DNA from: Streptomyces sp. T12
Lineage (GTDB): Bacteria; Actinomycetota; Actinomycetes; Streptomycetales; Streptomycetaceae
Length of the DNA stretch: 64,000 bases
Direction: 5' to 3'
NCBI RefSeq assembly: GCF_028736035.1
Contig: NZ_CP117866.1
Span: 186,001-250,000 of the forward strand
The first letter of the stretch is position 1. Each line of letters starts with the position of its first letter. Shown in pieces: positions 1 to 8,120 of the stretch. Below the pieces are notes generated by a model. The model worked only from the letters and a program-made list of their open reading frames with translations, made no database searches and had not been told where the DNA came from. The position numbers and the translations under genes were made by a program.

Positions 1-24
1 ATTGGCAGACCGAGTCCGAAACCG

Positions 25-1170
25 TCAATGCTTCGTCCGCGGCGCCTCGGTCACGGTTTGGACTCCTCTGGCGACCGCGAGGCGGGCCGCGCCGACCACG
101 GTGCCGAGATCACCGACCTGGCTGCTGACCACCTCGGTGGGCCAGCTGAGCCGCTCCAGCTCGGCCCGCACACCGGGCAGGAGCTGCGGAAACGCGCCGG
201 TACTGCCGCCCAGGACGAGCAGTCCCGGGTCCAGTACGGCGGTCACGGCGGCGGCCAGCCGGCCCACGTCCACGGCGTGCCGGGCGACGACGGCACGGGC
301 CGGGGCACTGCCCTGTCCGGCGAGCGCGAAGAGCTGCTCGGCCGTACGGGGGCTGGATCCGTCGGTATCCGGCCATGCCTCGGCGGCCCGGCGCAGCAGG
401 GAACGGGCCCCGATGTACTCCTCCAGGGCCTCGTGGCGGGGCTCCAGGTCGTCGTCCCAGGGGTAGGGCAGCCGGGCGAGCTCTCCGGCGGCTCCGTTAG
501 CCCCGGCCAGCACCTGTCCTCCTACGACGATGCCGAGACCGATACCGACGCCGATCCGCAGATAGCCGAAGGTATGACGGCCGCGCGCCGCGCCCTCGTG
601 CAGTTCCGCGAGCGCGGCGCAGTTGACGTTGTTCTCCAGATGGACGGGGACTCCGGGCGGCAGCGCGACGGCCACCGCGTCGAAGACGGGCCCCGCCTTC
701 GCAGTCGCCGGGCGCATGCCGGAGCCCTCCTCGGCCCGGGCGGTGACGTCACCGACGGCCACGACGATGGTGCGCAGCGGGGCGTCGGCGGGCAGCGCGC
801 GGAGCGCGTCGCGCACCACGTCGGCCGCCTGGGCCCGGGGTCCGGTGGCCTCGGCGAGCAGGGTGCCGTCCAGGGCGCAGCCGCGGACCCGGGTGAGCGC
901 AGGGCCGAGGTCGACGGCGAGCACGGCACCGGCGGCCGGGCCGAGGCGGTAGACGGCCGCATTGCGGCCCGTGCCGCTGGAAGCGGTGCCGGAGTGGGCG
1001 GCCAGATGGACGCCCTCCAGTTCGGCGACGGCGGAGGAGACCGTCGGTTTGGACAGCCGCGCAAGGCTGGCGAGCTGCGGCCGGGTCGCGGTGCCGGCCT
1101 GGGCCAGCACGGCGAATACGTGGCTCGCGCTCTCGGTCAGACGGGGGGCTCTTACCACGTCGTGTTCCAC
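25..1170 (-). CDS. ROK-family transcriptional regulator
   Basis: Predicted repressor of 381 aa with an N-terminal winged HTH (about residues 15-60, including RPQLASLARLSKPTVSSAV) followed by a ROK sugar-kinase-like domain. The ROK core is recognisable from LENNVNCAALAELHEG, then GVGIGLGIVVGG and GANGAAGELA. The cysteine-rich zinc motif (CXCGXXGC) usual after the GE(x)GH segment is absent, so ligand sensing may differ from classical NagC/XylR proteins. I start it at the GTG at 1170 because GGGGGA lies five bases upstream; an in-frame extension to 1308 would cross the divergent promoter region. It is transcribed away from a sugar kinase at 1489, with a palindromic operator between them, so autoregulation and control of that kinase are the simplest inference. 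The inducer is unknown. Confidence 0.9.
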   Translation of the reverse strand: MEHDVVRAPRLTESASHVFAVLAQAGTATRPQLASLARLSKPTVSSAVAELEGVHLAAHSGTASSGTGRNAAVYRLGPAAGAVLAVDLGPALTRVRGCALDGTLLAEATGPRAQAADVVRDALRALPADAPLRTIVVAVGDVTARAEEGSGMRPATAKAGPVFDAVAVALPPGVPVHLENNVNCAALAELHEGAARGRHTFGYLRIGVGIGLGIVVGGQVLAGANGAAGELARLPYPWDDDLEPRHEALEEYIGARSLLRRAAEAWPDTDGSSPRTAEQLFALAGQGSAPARAVVARHAVDVGRLAAAVTAVLDPGLLVLGGSTGAFPQLLPGVRAELERLSWPTEVVSSQVGDLGTVVGAARLAVARGVQTVTEAPRTKH

Positions 1171-1313
1171 AGTTCCCCCAGGTGACAGGCTGCTCTCCCG
1201 GGCCGATCGGCTCGGCGGAAGGCGGCGGTGGGTTGCCCTGGCGGCACGCGTTGCCGACCCGGGCGAAAGGCCCGGGAAGCCGACTGCGCGACGCCTATTG
1301 ACACGCACTGTAC

Positions 1314-1337
1314 TTCGTTAGTTAACTTCCTAACGAA
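1314..1337. promoter_or_regulatory. Palindromic operator between ROK regulator and kinase
   Basis: Perfect 8-bp inverted repeat, TTCGTTAG at 1314-1321 and CTAACGAA at 1330-1337, separated by 8 bp. It lies in the 318-bp divergent intergenic region (1171-1488), just downstream of a TTGACA hexamer at 1298-1303 on the plus strand. Position and symmetry fit a ROK repressor site. The rest of this intergenic region holds no gene that I can support. Confidence 0.6.
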
Positions 1338-1488
1338 CGTCACGGTACTCGCCTGCCGTGGTCCGTCCAGAGGCCCGTCCCGGGGCTTCCCTAGCTCTTC
1401 CTGGCTCTTCCTAGCTCTTCGACTGTCTTGCCCTCCGGCACGGTTCGCCCGCCGTCGCAGCACACAGCGCACCGACGAAAGAGGATCC

Positions 1489-2397
1489 GTGCAGGTCACC
1501 CCTTTGTCTGGCCCTCTGATGGTCGGCATCGACGTGGGCGGCACCAAGACGCATCTCCGCGCGCTCACCGGCGACACCGTCGTGGCCGATCACGTCCGTC
1601 CCAGCAGTGGCTGGCGGCCGTGCGATCCGGTGGCCGCCGCCGGCTGGCTGGCCGCGCTGCTCGCCGAGGCCCTTCCCAAGGGCACGCGCCCGTCCGCGCT
1701 GGCCGTCGGCGCCCATGCCTGCGAGACCGCGCGTCAGTGCGCACAGATCAGTACCGCGCTCCAACTGCACTTCGACGCGCCCGCGCTGGTCGTGGGCGAC
1801 GCCGAACTGCTCGTGCCCGCAGCGGGCCTGGACAAAGGTGTCGGCCTGGTCGCCGGCACCGGATCCGTCGCCGTGGGCCGCTTCGCCGACGGCACACCGG
1901 TCCAGGTCGGCGGCTGGGGCGCGCTGCTCGGCGACGAGGGCGGCGCCGCCGGTCTCGTCCGCGAGGCCGTCCGTGCCGTATGGGCCGCGCACGACCGCGG
2001 CGAGGGGCCCGACGCGCTGGCGCTCGGTCTGCTGGCCGCCTTCGACGTCCCCGAAGTACCCGCGCTCGGCGCCGCGTTGGAGTCCGTCACCGCTGCCTCC
2101 GCCGAGTGGGGCCGGCACGCCCCGGCCGTCTTCGCCGCCGCCGAGGCCGGCTCCCCGCTCGCCCGCACCGTGATCGCCGAGGCGGGCCGCGCCCTGGCCG
2201 CGCTCGTCGAACGCCTCGCCGCCCGTGGGGTGGTGGTCGACGACGTCGTGGTCGCGGGCAGTACCGTCCTCGCCCAGCCCCCGCTGTACGACGCCTTCGT
2301 GTCGGCGCTGGAGGAGAGTGTGCCGACGGCCCGGCCGCGCCCCCTGCGGGCACCGCCGGTCGAGGGCGCGGTGGCGATGGCCCGTTCACTTGTGTGA
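1489..2397 (+). CDS. N-acetylglucosamine kinase-like protein (BadF/BadG/BcrA/BcrD ATPase family)
   Basis: Protein of 302 aa of the ASKHA fold. The N-terminal phosphate-1 loop DVGGTKT (residues 15-21) and the later GTGS loop in VGLVAGTGSVAVGR are the ATP-binding signatures of the BadF/BadG family, whose sugar-active members phosphorylate N-acetylglucosamine or related amino sugars in the cytoplasm. The GTG at 1489 is preceded by GAGG at a suitable distance, and the product then starts a few residues before the kinase fold; the frame is open further upstream but runs into the promoter region. It is divergent from a ROK regulator and no transporter is adjacent. Substrate is inferred from family only. 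Confidence 0.8.
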   Translation: MQVTPLSGPLMVGIDVGGTKTHLRALTGDTVVADHVRPSSGWRPCDPVAAAGWLAALLAEALPKGTRPSALAVGAHACETARQCAQISTALQLHFDAPALVVGDAELLVPAAGLDKGVGLVAGTGSVAVGRFADGTPVQVGGWGALLGDEGGAAGLVREAVRAVWAAHDRGEGPDALALGLLAAFDVPEVPALGAALESVTAASAEWGRHAPAVFAAAEAGSPLARTVIAEAGRALAALVERLAARGVVVDDVVVAGSTVLAQPPLYDAFVSALEESVPTARPRPLRAPPVEGAVAMARSLV

Positions 2398-2505
2398 CAT
2401 GTTCCGGTCGCCGTCTCTCCTCCGCTCCGCCATGACTCGCCCGTAGATCTTCGCTCGTACGACCTCCCGGCCGCACGGCCGCAGAACTCAAGAGAGGCCA
2501 CACCC

Positions 2506-4443
2506 ATGCCGTCATCCGCCGGGCAGCACTCCCCCGCGCCGCTCACCGAACGCACCATGCGGCGAAGGGGGTTCCTCAAGACCTCCCTGGGAGCCACGGC
2601 CGGCGTCGTGGCCGCGCCCACCCTCGTCAGCTGGCTGGCCGCGGCGGACGCGAAGGCCGCCGCGGCCGCCGCCGCGTTCGTCGACGACTACAAGACGAAC
2701 GTCGTCGCGAACCAGACCCCCGAGACCAATGCGGTGATCCGGATCCTCGGCGGATTCGCGCAGGTCTGGAAGACCGGTGGCGCCTGGAACACCGGCATAC
2801 CGCTGATGCCCGAGGTGCTGCGCGCCAACATGCGCTACTGCGCCTGGATCACCGCCGCGCGCACGGACGCTCAGGCGAAGGAATCGTTCATCATCGACCG
2901 GCAGCACCAGAGCTACTCGGTGATCGCCGGGCTCGGTCCGCTGGCCGACCTGTACAAGTCGGGCGCCAAGGCGGTCACTTCGATCACCAGCGCGCCGGAC
3001 GGCACCCCCGCCGGGAAGATCAGCGACGCCCTGCCCGCCGACGCCCCGGCCGGTTCCGCGATCGGCGCCGGGTCGTACGACTCGGAGCTCGGCAGGGTGG
3101 CCAAGCTGGTCGACACCGTGCGCGGCCCCTTCGCCTCCGGCAACCCGGCCAAGTTCGCCTTCCAGTACCCGCGTCCGTGGCGGATGAACGAGGACAGCGA
3201 GGTCGTCGACACCGGCGAGAAGGACGCGTTCGGCTTCCCCGTCTACGACTCGGAAGTGGTCGTCGCCCCGCAGCTGCTGCGCCAGCGCGGCGAGACCGCG
3301 GCCGAGGACGGCGGCTTCCCCAGCGGGCACACCAACGCCCTGCACCTGGCGGCCCTGGCCTACGCCTACGCCGTACCCGAGCGTTTCCAGGAGATGGTGA
3401 CCCGCGCCTTCGAGCTCAGCCACACCCGCATCGTGGCGGGCATGCACTCCACGGTCGACGTCCTCAGCGGCCGCATCATGGCCACCGCCCTGGCCGCCGC
3501 CGCCCTCGCCGACCCGGCCAACGCCGAACTCAAGGCCGCGGCCCGGGCCCAGGCCCTGGCGTACTTCGAGCAGCGGACCGGCACGACGGCCGACACGCTC
3601 TACGCGTACGCCCACTCGGCCGGCACCGACACCGACCCGTACGCCGACCGGGACGCCAACACCCGCACGGTCAAGCCCAAGCTGACGTACGTGCTGACCC
3701 GGCAGGGCAACAACGAACCGCTGACCGTGCCGAAGGGCGCCGAAGTGCTGCTGGAGACGCGCCAGCCGTACCTGACCGCGGCCCAGCGCCGCGAGGTACT
3801 GCGCACGACCGCGCTGCCCGCCGGGTACGTCCTGCTGGACGGCTTCGAGCAGTGGGGGCGGCTGAACCTGTTTGCGGCGGCGGACGGTTACGGCTCCTTC
3901 GACTCCGACGTGACCGTCACGCTCGACAAGGCGGCCGGGGGCTTCGGCACGGCGGACAGCTGGCGCAACGACATCGCGGGCGACGGCGGCCTGACCAAGC
4001 GCGGCACCGGCACGCTCACCCTGACGGGCCACAACCGGTACCACGGCGGCACCGTGGTCGAGGACGGCGTCCTCGTCGCCGCGTCGCCTGGCGCCCTCGG
4101 GCAGGGCGACGTGCGGGTGGTGGGCGGCACGCTCCGCGCGGACAAGGTCCTGCGCGTGCGCGGCACGTACGTGCAGCAGGGGGAGACGACCCTGGAGCTG
4201 CTGGTCCGCAAGAACCACGGCCCCGCCCTCGAGGTGTCCCGCCGGGTCCAGCTGGGCCGGGGCAGCGTGCTGTCGCTGCGCCTCGATGCCGAACGCCCGC
4301 CCGTTGCCGGGACCACCGTTCCCGTCATCGCGGCGTCGCAGCTGCGTGGCCAGTTCGACCGTGTGGAGCTGAACTCCGACACGCTGCGAGCCGTACCCGT
4401 GTACACGACGGATGGTCTGTCGGTACGACTCCTGAAGCGGTAA
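2506..4443 (+). CDS. Tat-exported PAP2-family phosphatase with autotransporter-type beta-strand repeat
   Basis: 645 aa. A twin-arginine signal (RRRGFLK, residues 19-25, then a hydrophobic stretch ending ADAKA) predicts folded export. The full PAP2/class A acid phosphatase triad is visible: KX6RP (K216 in KFAFQYPRP), PSGH in GFPSGHTNALH (about 269-279), and RX5HX3D in TRIVAGMHSTVD (about 307-318). So a phosphomonoesterase or vanadate-haloperoxidase-fold activity is expected outside the membrane. The C-terminal third contains a segment GGLTKRGTGTLTLTG followed by HGGTVVEDGVLV, typical of autotransporter-associated beta-strand repeats, an unusual partner for PAP2. RBS AGAGAGG lies about 9 bases before the ATG. 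The substrate is unknown. A long stem-loop follows the stop. Confidence 0.85.
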   Translation: MPSSAGQHSPAPLTERTMRRRGFLKTSLGATAGVVAAPTLVSWLAAADAKAAAAAAAFVDDYKTNVVANQTPETNAVIRILGGFAQVWKTGGAWNTGIPLMPEVLRANMRYCAWITAARTDAQAKESFIIDRQHQSYSVIAGLGPLADLYKSGAKAVTSITSAPDGTPAGKISDALPADAPAGSAIGAGSYDSELGRVAKLVDTVRGPFASGNPAKFAFQYPRPWRMNEDSEVVDTGEKDAFGFPVYDSEVVVAPQLLRQRGETAAEDGGFPSGHTNALHLAALAYAYAVPERFQEMVTRAFELSHTRIVAGMHSTVDVLSGRIMATALAAAALADPANAELKAAARAQALAYFEQRTGTTADTLYAYAHSAGTDTDPYADRDANTRTVKPKLTYVLTRQGNNEPLTVPKGAEVLLETRQPYLTAAQRREVLRTTALPAGYVLLDGFEQWGRLNLFAAADGYGSFDSDVTVTLDKAAGGFGTADSWRNDIAGDGGLTKRGTGTLTLTGHNRYHGGTVVEDGVLVAASPGALGQGDVRVVGGTLRADKVLRVRGTYVQQGETTLELLVRKNHGPALEVSRRVQLGRGSVLSLRLDAERPPVAGTTVPVIAASQLRGQFDRVELNSDTLRAVPVYTTDGLSVRLLKR

Positions 4444-4453
4444 CGCCGTCTCC

Positions 4454-4509
4454 CGGCGGGAGCTGATGCAGAGTAGGCCCATGGGCCGGCCCTGGATCAG
4501 CTCCCGCCG
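4454..4509. terminator. Long stem-loop after the PAP2 gene
   Basis: Perfect 14-bp inverted repeat, CGGCGGGAGCTGAT at 4454-4467 and ATCAGCTCCCGCCG at 4496-4509, enclosing a second palindrome GGCCCATGGGCC at 4476-4487. It lies 10 bases after the PAP2 stop and ends about 30 bases before the next start. No T-tract follows. A rho-independent terminator or RNA-processing/attenuation structure is the likely role. Confidence 0.6.
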
Positions 4510-4540
4510 TCGCGGGGTCGACGGCGCCGCGGGGCGGATG

Positions 4541-6265
4541 ATGGCGCTCGAACAGCACTCGGCCGCGGCCGCGGAGGCGCTCCCCGGCACGCCCGGTCCG
4601 CCCGACGCGCAGCCAGCGCAGCCCGCGCGGCCGTACCGCAGGCGCTGGCTCGTGCCGCTCCTCGTCGTCGTGCTGCTCGGCCAGATGGCCGTCGCGATGG
4701 TGACGACCGCTGTGCGGCAGACGCCGACGATCGACGAGCCCGTGTACGTGGGTACGGCGGCCGACTATCTCCATGAGCACCGCCTGCGCCACAACCCCGA
4801 GCATCCGCCACTGGGGAAACTGGTCGTCGCCGTCGGAGTGGGGGTGGCGGACCCGCATGTCGACGGGTCCTTCACCGGTGATCAGGGCCGGCTGGGGCGG
4901 CATCTGCTGTACGAGTCCGGGAACGATCCGTGGCATCTGATGCTGTTCGCCCGACTGCCCGTGATCGTTTTGACGCTTCTGTTCGGATTGATCGTCTTCG
5001 CTTTCGCCCGTGAACTTGTGGGTGTAGTGGGCGGTTTGATCGCGCTCGGTCTGTACGCCTTCTCCCCCGACGTCATCGCGCACGGCTCGCTGGCCACGCT
5101 GGACGTGCCCGCGGCCGGGTTTGTGCTGACGTCGACGTGGCTGCTGTGGCGGGCTCGTCGGCGGCCTCGCTTGTTCGTGCCGGCGGCCGGTGTGGCGCTG
5201 GGTGCGGCGCTGGCCACCAAGATGAGCACGCTGGCGGTGGTTCCGGTGCTGCTGGGGCTCGCCGCGCTCTCGGTCTGGCGCGCGCGGTCGGCCTCGGAGC
5301 AGGCGGCCTCGGAGCGGTCGGCCTCGGAGCCGATCCGCAGGCGGCTTGCGTGGGCGCTCGCGGGCGCGGGTGTCGTGGCGGTGGCCGCGGTCGCCGTCGT
5401 ATGGGCCTCGTATCTGGTGGTCGACCCGCGGTTGCGCTGGTCGCCGCAGCAGCCGGTGCCCGACGTGCACGGACTGCGGGGGCTGTTCGTCGATCTGCTG
5501 CCGTTTCCGCAGGCGTACCGGGACGGGATGCGCATCCAGTTCGGCTTCGAGAACTACCCGTGGGAGGGCTTCCTGTTCGGGCGGCTCTACACCGGGTCGC
5601 TCTGGTACTACCTGCCGGCCGCGCTGCTGGTGAAGACGCCGCTCGGCATGCTCGCGCTGTGGGCCGCGGGCGCCGTCGCGGTCGTGGCGGTACGGCGGCT
5701 GCGGCCCGCGGCGCCGTATCTGCTCGTCCCCACCGCCGTACTCCTGGCCGCCGCGATGACCGGGTCGCGGGACTTCGGCACGCGGTACGCCGTGTTCGTG
5801 CCGATGTTCCTGGCGGTGGCGGCGGGCTGTGTGCTCGCGGTGCGGTGGCGGTGGGCGCCGGTCGCGGTGGGGGCGCTGGCACTGTTCGTCGCGGTCAGTT
5901 CGGTGCGGACGTACCCCTACTATCTGCCGTACTCCAACGAGGCGTTCGGCGGTCCGGAGAAGACTCATCTGCGGTTGCACGACTCCAACGTGGACTGGGG
6001 TCAGGACCTCGGCAGGCTCGCGGACCGGCTGCGCGAGCGGTACCGGGGCGAGCGGATCTGGCTCGTGTACAAGGGCAGCGGGGTGCCGTCGTTCTACGGG
6101 ATCCGCGCCGCCGATCCACGCGAGGTGCCCGCCCGCGACGTGCGCGGGCTGCTGGTCGTGTCGGACTCCTCGGTGGCCAAGGCGACCGGGCGGCTGGCCG
6201 AATTGATCGACAACAGTCGTTCGATCGATACGGTCGGTCATTCGATCACGATCTATCGCCGGTGA
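4541..6265 (+). CDS. Phospholipid-carrier-dependent glycosyltransferase (GT39/PMT-like)
   Basis: About 575 aa polytopic membrane protein with roughly ten hydrophobic segments. Near the N-terminus, after the first membrane helix, is TIDEPVYVGTAADYLHEH followed by NPEHPPLGK: the acidic DE pair and the HPPLGK loop typical of protein O-mannosyltransferase/ArnT-type GT-C enzymes that use polyprenyl-phosphate sugars. The C-terminal part contains DSNVDWGQDLGRLADRL, also found in actinobacterial members. It probably transfers a sugar at the outer face of the membrane. Two ATGs (4538 and 4541) follow a GGGGCGG; I chose the second for spacing. The frame is open further upstream but would run through the stem-loop at 4454-4509. 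A small 15-nt repeat near 5291 encodes ASEQA/ASERS/ASEPI. Confidence 0.85.
   Translation: MALEQHSAAAAEALPGTPGPPDAQPAQPARPYRRRWLVPLLVVVLLGQMAVAMVTTAVRQTPTIDEPVYVGTAADYLHEHRLRHNPEHPPLGKLVVAVGVGVADPHVDGSFTGDQGRLGRHLLYESGNDPWHLMLFARLPVIVLTLLFGLIVFAFARELVGVVGGLIALGLYAFSPDVIAHGSLATLDVPAAGFVLTSTWLLWRARRRPRLFVPAAGVALGAALATKMSTLAVVPVLLGLAALSVWRARSASEQAASERSASEPIRRRLAWALAGAGVVAVAAVAVVWASYLVVDPRLRWSPQQPVPDVHGLRGLFVDLLPFPQAYRDGMRIQFGFENYPWEGFLFGRLYTGSLWYYLPAALLVKTPLGMLALWAAGAVAVVAVRRLRPAAPYLLVPTAVLLAAAMTGSRDFGTRYAVFVPMFLAVAAGCVLAVRWRWAPVAVGALALFVAVSSVRTYPYYLPYSNEAFGGPEKTHLRLHDSNVDWGQDLGRLADRLRERYRGERIWLVYKGSGVPSFYGIRAADPREVPARDVRGLLVVSDSSVAKATGRLAELIDNSRSIDTVGHSITIYRR
5291..5335 (+). repeat. Three 15-nt tandem repeats inside the GT39-like gene
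   Basis: Three imperfect copies beginning GCCTCGGAGC encode ASEQA, ASERS and ASEPI in a cytoplasmic loop of the glycosyltransferase. Short in-frame expansion; probably structural only. Confidence 0.6.
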
Positions 6266-6322
6266 ACGTTGACTTTCGGACGGGCCCTGGTCGCCACAGT
6301 GTGTGAGCTATGTTGAAGCACT

Positions 6323-7270
6323 GTGGAAGACAATGGAGGCGCCTCCCTGCCATCGCCGCAGCAGGCACGCGCACAGGCATCCGCGATCACCTCGGGAAAG
6401 ACCGCTCCGGAAGTGGAAGCATCCCCGACTTCCCAGCTCAGGACACTCTTCGACCATCCTCGGCTCTCCCCGGGGCAGCGGCGCATCGCCCAGTATCTGA
6501 TCGAGCACATCACCGAGGCCGCGTTCCTTTCGATCACCGATCTGGCGGAACGGGTCGGCGTGAGCCAGCCCTCGGTGACGCGTTTCGCCGCGGCGGTCGG
6601 GTTCAGCGGTTACCCCGCGCTACGGGAGAAGCTCCAGTCGATCGCGCTGGGCACGCTGGCCAAGGGCCCCGAGGCCGCCGAGGAGAACGGCGCCAACGAG
6701 CTGCAGTCCGCGGTGGACGCCGAGATCGAGAACCTGGAGAACCTGCGGCGCGACTTCGCCGACCCCGACCAGGTGATCGACATCGGCCGCAAACTGTCGC
6801 AGTCGACCCCGCTGACCATCCTCGGGCTGCGCATCTCGGCGTCCCTCGCCGAGTACTTCGCCTACGCGGCCCGCCGCATCCATCCGGACGTGCGGCTGGT
6901 GACCCGGGGCGGCAGCGTCGCCTACGACTCGCTGCTCCAGTCGCGCGAGGCCGGCGGCACCTGGGTGCTGGCGTTCTCCATGCCCCGGCACGCCCAGGAG
7001 ACGCTCACGGCCGTACGGGTCGCGCGCAGCGCCGGGCTGCGGGTCGCCCTGGTCACCGACCTGGCGCTCGGGCCGGTGGCCGACACGGCCGACGTCGTCT
7101 TCGCCACCGGCACCGGCTCCCGGCTGGTCTTCGACTCCTACGCCGCGCCCGGCGTCATGGCCTCCGCGCTGCTGCAGGCGATGACCGACGCCGACCCGGA
7201 GAGGACGCAGGCGCGGCTCGAGGACTACGAGCACATCTCCGACCAGCACCAGTTCTTCCTGCGGGACTGA
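6323..7270 (+). CDS. MurR/RpiR-family transcriptional regulator
   Basis: 315 aa. After a disordered N-terminus the RpiR HTH_6 domain spans about residues 38-112 (RRIAQYLIEHITEAAFLSIT then RVGVSQPSVTRFAAAVGFSG). A SIS phosphosugar-binding domain follows (about 140-280; LTILGLRISASLAEYFAYAA, then VLAFSMPRHAQET). Such proteins sense phosphorylated sugars or amino sugars and control their catabolism. The GTG at 6323 has no clear Shine-Dalgarno sequence, but a TATGTT hexamer at 6309-6314 lies 8 bases upstream, so a leaderless transcript is likely. The gene stands alone between a glycosyltransferase and a 422-bp intergenic region containing an ATGAA/TTCAT palindrome. Confidence 0.9.
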   Translation: MEDNGGASLPSPQQARAQASAITSGKTAPEVEASPTSQLRTLFDHPRLSPGQRRIAQYLIEHITEAAFLSITDLAERVGVSQPSVTRFAAAVGFSGYPALREKLQSIALGTLAKGPEAAEENGANELQSAVDAEIENLENLRRDFADPDQVIDIGRKLSQSTPLTILGLRISASLAEYFAYAARRIHPDVRLVTRGGSVAYDSLLQSREAGGTWVLAFSMPRHAQETLTAVRVARSAGLRVALVTDLALGPVADTADVVFATGTGSRLVFDSYAAPGVMASALLQAMTDADPERTQARLEDYEHISDQHQFFLRD

Positions 7271-7692
7271 TCGGCTCTTCGCCCTGCCCTGCCCTGCCAC
7301 GCATGCCTTGCCACGCCTGCCTTAGCGGGCGGATCCCCACTTCAGACAAACAAACCGCAGGGGAACCATTCACCCCAAATCGCGCATGAATGTTTTCATA
7401 CTCCTTGCAAAGCGGACGGCATATATAAATACTTCACACGCATCATCCGCCCGCAGAAAGCAGCCGGTCCGCTCATGCGCACGTCACCCCATCCGCCGTG
7501 CGAACGCCGTCTGCCTCTCCGGGCTCCTCAACGAACAGCCGCAGCCGCCGTCTCCTACCCGCGTCGGCGCTCGGGCTGTTCGGTCGGGCATCGCCTGCGC
7601 GAGCGCCCGTGGCGGCGGCCCCGGTCATCCCCTAGGCCGGGGCCGCCCCGACCCCGTCGGACACCCCGAACGACGCCGCACACCCGGAAGCG
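7271..7692. other. 422-bp intergenic region with AT-rich promoter-like segment
   Basis: No gene is supported here. The segment 7386-7440 is unusually AT-rich for the window: it contains the palindrome ATGAA-TGTT-TTCAT (7386-7399), a TTGCAA hexamer and a run ATATATAAATA, which together look like the promoter of the small gene at 7693. The palindrome has the short symmetrical form used by many RpiR proteins, whose gene lies immediately upstream. 7275-7325 is a low-complexity CCTGCC-rich stretch. Confidence 0.45.
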
Positions 7693-8067
7693 ATGACCAT
7701 GCCCCTGACGACCACGCGCATCAGCTCGGACTGGCCGTGCCAGGTCAAGTCCCCCGGTTCCTACGACTGGGAGCGCTCGGCGGCCAAGTGGCTGCGCGAG
7801 CTGGTGCCGGCCCGCTACGCCAGCTATCCGGCCCTGATCCGCCACCCCGTCCTGCTCGCCCGCCATGCGCAGATCCAGGTCCAGAACGAGATCCGGGTCG
7901 CCCGCACCGCGCTGCAGACCGCACGGGCCGACCTGCCCTCGCTCGGCATGCCCGAGTCGGTCATCGAGCACACCATCAAGCTGTACGCGGCGGAGGTCAT
8001 GCAGCTTCAGCACATCGCCCGCAGCGTGCGCGCGGTGTCCCAGGCGCTGATCGACCACGGGCGCTGA
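7693..8067 (+). CDS. Conserved hypothetical protein (124 aa)
   Basis: Small, soluble, helix-rich protein without a signal peptide or membrane segment. A central WERSAAKWLRELVPARY segment and a C-terminal predicted helix (LYAAEVMQLQHIARSVRAV) are the notable parts; only one cysteine. Two ATGs in frame (7693 and 7699) follow GGAAG; I use the first. I recall proteins of this type being conserved in Streptomyces but I do not know a function. It is preceded by an AT-rich promoter region and followed by a convergent gene, so it is probably monocistronic. Confidence 0.7.
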   Translation: MTMPLTTTRISSDWPCQVKSPGSYDWERSAAKWLRELVPARYASYPALIRHPVLLARHAQIQVQNEIRVARTALQTARADLPSLGMPESVIEHTIKLYAAEVMQLQHIARSVRAVSQALIDHGR

Positions 8068-8120
8068 CCGAGCGCTCTTGAGGTCGCGCCGGGCGTCAGG
8101 ACCTGTCGTTCGTCGCGGCG

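Noticed and set aside
28..1185. Plus-strand frame opposite the ROK regulator
   Set aside because: Gly/Arg/His-rich with no family resemblance; the minus strand encodes a clear ROK protein.
2512..4590. Minus-strand 692-codon frame opposite the PAP2 phosphatase
   Set aside because: Antisense shadow; the plus frame has a Tat signal and complete PAP2 motifs.
7475..7696. Short open frame that ends on the start of the gene at 7693
   Set aside because: Arg/Pro-rich translation with no pattern; a coincidental ATGA overlap.
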